Source: JAHOYW01 sp964515915 (GTDB taxonomy: Bacteria; Verrucomicrobiota; Lentisphaeria; Victivallales; Victivallaceae). From it: a stretch of 19,131 bases of DNA. Every line of letters begins with the position of its first letter. The stretch's first letter is position 1. This document shows positions 14,786-19,131 of the stretch, one piece after another. The notes under the pieces are model-generated. The model was given only the letters and a program-made list of their open reading frames with translations, did not search any database and had not been told where the DNA came from. Position numbers and translations under genes: made by a program. The stretch covers positions 1 to 19,131 of the forward strand of contig CAZEXM010000042.1 of the NCBI GenBank assembly GCA_964515915.1, written 5' to 3'.

Positions 14786-15813
14786 CCTTGTACGGAAACG
14801 CCGGGTTCGAGCAAAAGCGATTCTGGTTTTATTTGTTTGTCTTCGAGAGATTTTAATAACATTTCCGCGGCTTTCCGGCCGAATTCGTAACGGTCAAAGT
14901 TTATTCTCGCGGCATCCGGATACCATTCCCTGAGCATCGCGGTTTCATCGCAGCAGATGACTCCGAAGTCCCGCCCCGCGTAACGGCCGGAACGGGCGGC
15001 TCCGTCTTTCAGCCAGAACAGCACGTCAGGATTATAAGCAATGCAGCCGACACCTTTCCGGAGCTGTTTTTTTACTTCCCGGAGTTCCGTTTCGAAAATT
15101 TCCGGCCACGCTTCCAGTTCGCGCCGCCACAGGCTCCAGTTAATACTCAAATGTCTCAGTGGAACAGCGGCCGCTTCCGCCGCCTGTTCGACTCCCGCGC
15201 GGCGTTGCTCAATACTGAAATGCGCCTCGCTGTTTTCCAGTTCAAGCCCGCCGCACCAGAGCAGTTCGCGATATCCCTTTTTTATCAGATGATTAGCGGC
15301 CCGGTAGCCGACTTTGAACTCATTGCGGCGGATACAGCAATGTTTTTCCCAGACATTAGTTTCCAGCCATACAGTGTTTTTCACCTGCTGCTTAATTTTT
15401 TTACAAGTTTTTTCCGGGATGGAGTCGATAATAATCATGCCGTCAAGGACATTTTCGTAAAACACCCGTGAATTTTCTTCAAGTTTTTCCACGTTGCCGA
15501 GGTGAATCAGGGATAAAATATAATGGTTTTTAGCCAAATATTCGTTAATTCCCAGTATAAATTCATACGCGGCCATATAATGGTATTTATGTTTCTGGCT
15601 TTCACTGTTGAGTATCAGGACGCCGATTTGGCGGCTTTTACCACTGCGCATCGCCCGGGCGGTGGAGTCGGGGCGATAGCCCATTTTCCGCGCGGCTGAA
15701 ATTACTTTCACGCAGCTCACCGGCGAATAATTTCCGCGCCGGTTCAAAATATGGCTGACCGCCGGAACAGACATTCCGGTCGCCGCCGCTATTTCTTTTA
15801 ATGTAACCCGCAT
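14773..15813 (-). CDS. LacI-family regulator, probable xylose-operon repressor
   Basis: A 346-residue repressor-type protein. The helix-turn-helix is at 4-23 (T-L-K-E-I-A-A-A-T-G-M-S-V-P-A-V-S), followed by the hinge G-Y-R-P-D-S-T-A-R-A-M-R-S-G (45-58) that fits the minor groove. Residues 61-340 form the periplasmic-binding-protein-like sensor domain, starting I-G-V-L-I-L-N-S. Sequence does not reveal the ligand; the downstream xylA and xylB suggest D-xylose or a derivative. AAAGG lies nine bases before the ATG. The upstream promoter carries a perfect palindrome and a second imperfect one, so autoregulation is likely. The last codons and stop are part of a 14-base direct repeat. The family call is firm; the xylose role is inferred. 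Confidence 0.9.
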   Translation of the reverse strand: MRVTLKEIAAATGMSVPAVSHILNRRGNYSPVSCVKVISAARKMGYRPDSTARAMRSGKSRQIGVLILNSESQKHKYHYMAAYEFILGINEYLAKNHYILSLIHLGNVEKLEENSRVFYENVLDGMIIIDSIPEKTCKKIKQQVKNTVWLETNVWEKHCCIRRNEFKVGYRAANHLIKKGYRELLWCGGLELENSEAHFSIEQRRAGVEQAAEAAAVPLRHLSINWSLWRRELEAWPEIFETELREVKKQLRKGVGCIAYNPDVLFWLKDGAARSGRYAGRDFGVICCDETAMLREWYPDAARINFDRYEFGRKAAEMLLKSLEDKQIKPESLLLEPGVSVQGESC

Positions 15814-15830
15814 AAATCAAAAACCTTTAC

Positions 15831-15843
15831 CATAACCGTGATG
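15831..15843. promoter_or_regulatory. Second, imperfect operator-like site
   Basis: CATAACCGTGATG is an odd-length palindrome with five of six pairs matching. It shares the CATAAC half-site with the perfect palindrome at 15864-15879 and sits between the lacI transcription start and start codon, where bound repressor would block elongation. Confidence 0.4.
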
Positions 15844-15858
15844 ATTATTTAGGGCATA

Positions 15859-15887
15859 ATTATATCATAACGTTATGATTTTGTCAA
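15859..15887 (-). promoter_or_regulatory. Consensus promoter of lacI-xylAB with a LacI-type operator in its spacer
   Basis: On the minus strand TTGACA (15887-15882), exactly 17 bases, TATAAT (15864-15859): a perfect sigma-70 consensus. The perfect 16-bp palindrome ATCATAACGTTATGAT (15864-15879), centred on CG like most LacI-family operators, fills the spacer. Bound repressor would exclude RNA polymerase. Leader length to the ATG is about 40 bases. Confidence 0.85.
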
Positions 15888-15966
15888 GGCTTATTGCTGA
15901 AAAGATGTCGTTACCAGGAATCATAAGCTACAGGCGGCTTAGCTGTTTTTGTACGGGAACAAGCAA

Positions 15967-17415
15967 TCAGTCAATACGTTTGAGAACTGCGAGTAAACGC
16001 TGATAGAATTTTTTTACGGACTCAATCTCAAGGCGTTCATTCGGGGAATGGGGATTTTCAATGGTCGGGCCGAACGAAACCATATCCAGTTTGGGATTCA
16101 ACTCTCCGATTATGCTGCATTCGAGACCGGCGTGAACGGCTTTTTTCACGACTTCGTCACCGGCTTCCTGATAGACATCACATACAAGTGAAGCTATTTT
16201 TGAATCGTTATTCGGAGTCCAGGCGGGATATTCGCTGTCAACATAAGAGAGGGCACCGGCGTCATCAAACAAATTACTGATTTCATCAGTTAATGCCTCG
16301 CGGTCATCCTCATAGAAACTGCGTTGAGAAGTTTTTACCCGCAATTTATTCATAGAAGTTTCCAGTACAGCCAGGTTCGTGGATGTTTTGACTATTCCCG
16401 GCATGCTTTTGCTCATACTGATAACTCCGTGGGGACATTCAGCCAGAACCGTGAGAATTTTATCCGCGAATTCCCTGCTCCAGACTTTCGTCGGCGTATG
16501 CCAGCTTTCGGCAAGCTCCATTATAGGGTGCTCGTAATCGTGTTGAGCCCTGGCGCCGGCGGCAAACATGCGCGTCGCCTCAATAATTATTTCGCTCTCT
16601 TCACTCGGCACCGTTATCACCGCGAACGCTTCACGGGGAATAGCATTATCCAAAGTTCCTCCGTCGAGCATGGAAATTCTCAGGTCAATAACTTCTGAAA
16701 CACTCTTGAGCAGGTCGACCAGTAATTTAATCGCGTTACCACGATTTTTATTAATATCACAACCGGAATGTCCGCCCGGCAGCCCGGATACTTCTATCTT
16801 ATAAGTTTTGATGTCGGGACGCAATTCATCCCATTCTATCATAAAGTCGCTGGATAAACGAGCTCCGCCGGCACACCCGATACATATTTCCTTTTCATTT
16901 TCAGAATCAAGATTCAGTAAAATATCTCCTTCCGCAAATTCTCCGGATAATTTCTGGGCCCCGATTAAACCGATTTCCTCCCGGGTCGTAAAGACAGCCC
17001 TTAAGGAGCCGTGTACAGCCTGGTCATCAAGCATAACGGTCATAGCCGCGGCAACACCAATACCGTTATCCGCCCCGAGACTAGTGCCCTCGGCTCGAAC
17101 CCATTCACCATCTACAAACGCTTTTACCGGATCAGTTTCAAAATCAAATTCGAGATCAGTAACTTTTTGCGCGACCATATCCAAATGGCTTTGCAGAATA
17201 ACTGTCTTTGCACTTTCGCGGCCGGGAGACGCGGCTTTCTCAATTAAAAGATTAGCCGCTTCGTCTTTGCGGGCGGCTAAGCCGGCCGCTTCAGCTTTTT
17301 TCAACAGAAAGTCGCAAAGCGCGGTTTCGTGGCCGGAAGGATGCGGAATCGCGCAAATCTCAAAAAAAATATCCCACAGTTTTTGTGGCTCGAGCTTATT
17401 TGTTTTATCCTGCAT
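15967..17415 (-). CDS. pepD: PepD-type cytosolic dipeptidase (aminoacyl-histidine dipeptidase, M20C)
   Basis: A di-zinc metallopeptidase of 482 residues that cleaves dipeptides in the cytoplasm. Metal and catalytic residues are visible: S-H-L-D-M-V (76-81, His77 and catalytic Asp79), G-A-D-N-G-I-G-V-A (114-122, Asp116), T-T-R-E-E-I-G-L-I-G-A (143-153, Glu146/147), L-N-L-D-S-E (167-172, Asp170) and H-S-P-N-E-R (456-461, His456). G-G-H-S-G (214-218) and A-V-H-A-G-L-E-C (426-433) are family-specific. The length equals that of E. coli PepD. GAGGTG (17423-17428) lies seven bases before the ATG. It is on the same strand as lacI but 153 bases away, with a strong lacI promoter between, so it is probably a separate unit. 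Confidence 0.95.
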   Translation of the reverse strand: MQDKTNKLEPQKLWDIFFEICAIPHPSGHETALCDFLLKKAEAAGLAARKDEAANLLIEKAASPGRESAKTVILQSHLDMVAQKVTDLEFDFETDPVKAFVDGEWVRAEGTSLGADNGIGVAAAMTVMLDDQAVHGSLRAVFTTREEIGLIGAQKLSGEFAEGDILLNLDSENEKEICIGCAGGARLSSDFMIEWDELRPDIKTYKIEVSGLPGGHSGCDINKNRGNAIKLLVDLLKSVSEVIDLRISMLDGGTLDNAIPREAFAVITVPSEESEIIIEATRMFAAGARAQHDYEHPIMELAESWHTPTKVWSREFADKILTVLAECPHGVISMSKSMPGIVKTSTNLAVLETSMNKLRVKTSQRSFYEDDREALTDEISNLFDDAGALSYVDSEYPAWTPNNDSKIASLVCDVYQEAGDEVVKKAVHAGLECSIIGELNPKLDMVSFGPTIENPHSPNERLEIESVKKFYQRLLAVLKRID

Positions 17416-17450
17416 TACTGCTCACCTCAAGTATTAAACATATACCTGTT

Positions 17451-17478
17451 ACTGTAGCCCAAAAAACAGATAAATCAA
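17451..17478 (-). promoter_or_regulatory. Possible promoter of pepD
   Basis: On the minus strand TTGATT (17478-17473), 16 bases, TACAGT (17456-17451). Both elements deviate from consensus, so this is tentative. Confidence 0.35.
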
Positions 17479-17551
17479 ACGTCCTTAAACTGAACTGTTC
17501 TTTTTAGCCTGAAATTTATGCTTATTTTTCCATTTTCAGGCGCAAAAATTA

Positions 17552-17580
17552 TTGACTTTTTCTTCGCCGGCATGTATACT
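17552..17580 (+). promoter_or_regulatory. Strong promoter of the candidate small RNA
   Basis: TTGACT (17552-17557), exactly 17 bases, TATACT (17575-17580). Its orientation is rightward, away from pepD and towards the end of the ROK gene, so it serves neither protein gene. Confidence 0.65.
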
Positions 17581-17586
17581 TATTTG

Positions 17587-17736
17587 TAGAGTCTGAAAGG
17601 GTCAACACCTAAGGGTTGAACTTAACATAAAAGATCAGACCAGGAAGGCGATTAGTTCAAAGAAAACGGAAATAATATAAAGAAAGCAGTAAAACTGCTG
17701 GCTGAAATTCTGACAATCGCCTTCCTTTATTATTTT
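17587..17736 (+). ncRNA. Candidate structured small RNA, about 150 nt, unknown family
   Basis: The 361-base gap 17416-17776 has no convincing protein gene but this segment has the layout of an RNA gene: a strong promoter, two structured domains, a 12-bp stem and a U-rich tail. Domain 1 is closed by GTCTGA (17591-17596) with TCAGAC (17635-17640) and contains a stem AAGGGTCAACACC / GGGTTGAACTT around TAA. Domain 2 is closed by AGGAAGGCGATT (17642-17653) with AATCGCCTTCCT (17715-17726), perfectly paired, and contains the hairpin AGCAGT-AAA-ACTGCT (17685-17699). The transcript would end in TTTATTATTTT (17726-17736). TCTGA also recurs at 17709-17713, so TCAGA could pair on either side. I could not match it to 6S, SRP, tmRNA or RNase P RNA. 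Confidence 0.55.
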
Positions 17737-17776
17737 GCCTGTCCGGCGAGCTTCTTTCCCGGAAAATAATAATTTG

Positions 17777-18919
17777 TCAGGTTTGATAGCTGTTCTCGAT
17801 TGCGAATATTGCGGCTCCAACGGCAGGAGTCAATTCAGAACTGCGCGAACAGCGTATGATATCCGGATTCAATCCCTGTTGTTTGCGGCAGTTTGTAAAT
17901 TGTTCAATCAACATTTGCCATAACTTATTTTCTGAAGGGAAAAGACTGCTGTAAATAATAACTTCATCCGGATCAAGGAAAGTGCTGATGTTAGCCAGGG
18001 CGGTTGCGATGAGCTCTAATGCCTGTTCCAATATTTTACGTGTTTTTTCCTGTCGCAGTTCCGTATCAACAACTTTCGCGTTACCAGCCCAGAAAGCGTC
18101 CGGCAAAGCGGGTAAATGCTGTTGCAAAGCGGTCAGCCCGGCGGAGTCCTGTAAGGTTCCTTTGCCGGGGAACAGGGTTAAGCCGATTTCGCCGGCCATA
18201 TTATGACAGCCGCGATAAATCGAACCGTTTAAACTTAAGGCTGAAGATATTCCTGAACGTAAAGCCACATGCAGTATCGAAAGCTTTTCAGCCTCCGGCC
18301 TTTTTTGCAGGTCATAAGTAGACAGATTATATATATTGTGACAAATAAAGCTCTCTTTGCCTGTTACTGCTTGATAGGCATCACATAATGGAATTTGCTT
18401 GAATTCAGGAAGAATTTCATAATTCTCGATAATGCCTGTCTCAGGATTTAAAAAACCAGGAGCGCCTATACCGATTGATTCTACTTTTGACCACTTATCT
18501 CCTGATTCTTGTACTGCCTCATTTAACAGCTTTTCAAGCTGAATTAAATATTCATCACGCGAAATACAGGGATGGAAATCTTTAATTGTACTAAAGATAC
18601 AATCTCCCTGAAAATCAGTAATCACAAAACGCCAGGTACTTGCTTCCAGGTCAATCCCGGCGAAATATTCGTAATCCGGATTTATATGCAAGGGTTTTGA
18701 GGGACGTCCGCGACTAAGCGCTTTACCAGTAGGCTCTGCTTCTGTCACCATGCCTTCGCTGATAAGATTAGGAACCAGTTTGCTGGCATAAAATGTGCTC
18801 ACCCGCATTATTTCCGCACATTCCTGTCGCGATATTCCCGGATATTTGCGCACTAAAGCCAGAAAACTGTTACGTTTTTCTAACGATTTTGTCGCTTGAT
18901 CACCAGTTGATGTTACCAT
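17777..18919 (-). CDS. ROK-family transcriptional regulator (NagC/XylR type) without the zinc motif
   Basis: A 380-residue regulator. The N-terminal winged helix-turn-helix (about 12-65) contains I-S-R-Q-E-C-A-E-I-M-R-V-S-T-F-Y-A-S-K-L (29-48). The ROK sugar-kinase-like domain follows with G-I-D-L-E-A-S-T (88-95), I-G-I-G-A-P-G-F (149-156) and N-M-A-G-E-I-G-L-T (240-248). The kinase phosphate motif (usually D-x-G-G-T) is absent, as expected for a regulator. The zinc signature of ROK proteins (C-x-C-G-x2-G-C with an upstream His) is also missing: the G-E-I-G-H histidine is Leu and the cysteines are replaced around 251-260. AAAGGA (18927-18932) lies seven bases before the ATG. It is divergent from the gene at 19080, its likely target. 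The inducer is unknown. Confidence 0.88.
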   Translation of the reverse strand: MVTSTGDQATKSLEKRNSFLALVRKYPGISRQECAEIMRVSTFYASKLVPNLISEGMVTEAEPTGKALSRGRPSKPLHINPDYEYFAGIDLEASTWRFVITDFQGDCIFSTIKDFHPCISRDEYLIQLEKLLNEAVQESGDKWSKVESIGIGAPGFLNPETGIIENYEILPEFKQIPLCDAYQAVTGKESFICHNIYNLSTYDLQKRPEAEKLSILHVALRSGISSALSLNGSIYRGCHNMAGEIGLTLFPGKGTLQDSAGLTALQQHLPALPDAFWAGNAKVVDTELRQEKTRKILEQALELIATALANISTFLDPDEVIIYSSLFPSENKLWQMLIEQFTNCRKQQGLNPDIIRCSRSSELTPAVGAAIFAIENSYQT

Positions 18920-19010
18920 ATTAAAATCCTTTATCTGTTCTTATCCACACATAAATTAATGTTTGGGATTGATAAAATCAAATAAAATTTGCAATATAAT
19001 TAATTTAGAC

Positions 19011-19038
19011 TTGAAAAATCCTCCAAACAGTGTATAAT
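19011..19038 (+). promoter_or_regulatory. Promoter of the divergent gene at the right edge
   Basis: TTGAAA (19011-19016), 16 bases, perfect TATAAT (19033-19038). It lies about 40 bases before the ATG at 19080. No equally good promoter was found for the ROK gene on the opposite strand. Confidence 0.7.
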
Positions 19039-19045
19039 GATTATA

Positions 19046-19063
19046 TAATTTGATAGCAAATTA
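19046..19063. promoter_or_regulatory. 18-bp inverted repeat, probable operator
   Basis: TAATTTG-ATAG-CAAATTA has perfect 7-base arms and covers the expected transcription start of the divergent gene. A related half-site, AATTTGCAA, lies upstream in the same region (about 18987-18995). Binding by the adjacent ROK protein is inferred. Confidence 0.6.
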
Positions 19064-19079
19064 ATTAAAAGGTCCAAAA

Positions 19080-19131
19080 ATGGTGCGCCAAGAACCAAAC
19101 ACACTAAGTGTTAAAGACTTGCATTTCTTGC
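19080..19131 (+). CDS. 5' end of an unidentified gene (cut by right edge)
   Basis: ATG at 19080 with AAAAGG (19067-19072) seven bases upstream and a good promoter and operator ahead. The 17 visible codons read M-V-R-Q-E-P-N-T-L-S-V-K-D-L-H-F-L, with no signal peptide. That is too little to recognise a family. Its divergent pairing with the ROK regulator suggests it is regulated by it, often a sugar-utilisation function. Confidence 0.65.
   Translation, partial: MVRQEPNTLSVKDLHFL

Noticed and set aside
15923..15955. TAAGC...GCTTA hairpin between pepD and lacI as a terminator
   Set aside because: The stem is only five base pairs with an 8-base loop, and its T-run is on the plus strand whereas both flanking genes are on the minus strand.
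16808..17437. Long plus-strand frame of about 209 codons opposite pepD
   Set aside because: It is antisense to a clearly identified peptidase gene and has low-complexity Ser/Ala-rich content typical of a shadow frame.
17587..17736. SRP (4.5S) or 6S RNA as identity of the candidate RNA
   Set aside because: TCAGACCAGGAAGG loosely resembles the SRP loop but the required flanking helix and the GGAAGCAGC strand are absent. 6S needs a stem joining the two RNA ends around a central bubble, and I found none.

Overview
The window looks like chromosomal DNA from an anaerobic, saccharolytic, Gram-negative-type bacterium. The best guess is Lentisphaerae/Victivallales or a PVC relative. This is inferred from several genes taken together: an [FeFe]-hydrogenase maturase (HydE), a sulfatase beside an IclR-type regulator, a LacI-xylA-xylB unit, a TolQ/ExbB-type protein with a secreted TPR protein, and dispersed intergenic repeats. 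No rRNA or tRNA gene, CRISPR array, transposase or phage gene was seen. Coding density is high, so this is mostly an ordinary chromosomal region. The unusual material lies between the genes.

Layout. 1-84 holds a repeat fragment with a doubtful leftward open frame. 165-2192 (+) is rsmA followed by a GT-A-type glycosyltransferase; the glycosyltransferase stop codon lies inside a repeated hairpin. 2385-4620 (+) is an IclR-type regulator whose 3' end overlaps a probably cytoplasmic sulfatase, driven by a near-consensus promoter. 4674-5954 (-) is a secreted alpha/beta hydrolase that ends at a good intrinsic terminator. 6237-8330 (-) is a likely operon of hydE, a hypoxanthine-DNA glycosylase-like gene and a CGGC-domain gene. 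8686-11735 (+) is yjbQ, a secreted TPR protein, an ExbB/TolQ-like channel protein and trxB, closely packed. 11758-15813 (-) is a LacI-type regulator followed by xylA and xylB, for D-xylose to xylulose-5-phosphate. 15967-17415 (-) is a PepD-type dipeptidase. 17416-17776 has no protein gene but carries what looks like an independent plus-strand structured RNA. 17777-18919 (-) is a ROK-family regulator divergent from a gene cut by the right edge.

How the genes work together. The lacI promoter is a perfect TTGACA-N17-TATAAT with a perfect 16-bp palindrome exactly in its spacer. This suggests tight autoregulation, and control of xylAB if they are co-transcribed. The ROK regulator and its divergent neighbour share an upstream region with an 18-bp inverted repeat just downstream of the neighbour's promoter, a probable operator. 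The IclR-type protein probably controls itself and the adjacent sulfatase.

Most worth a second look: the ~150-nt candidate RNA at 17587-17736, the repeat families (a 15-bp-arm hairpin at two sites and a second repeat with two main copies and a fragment), the 83-bp element flanked by 14-bp direct repeats at the lacI stop codon, and the ROK protein that lacks the family's zinc motif.
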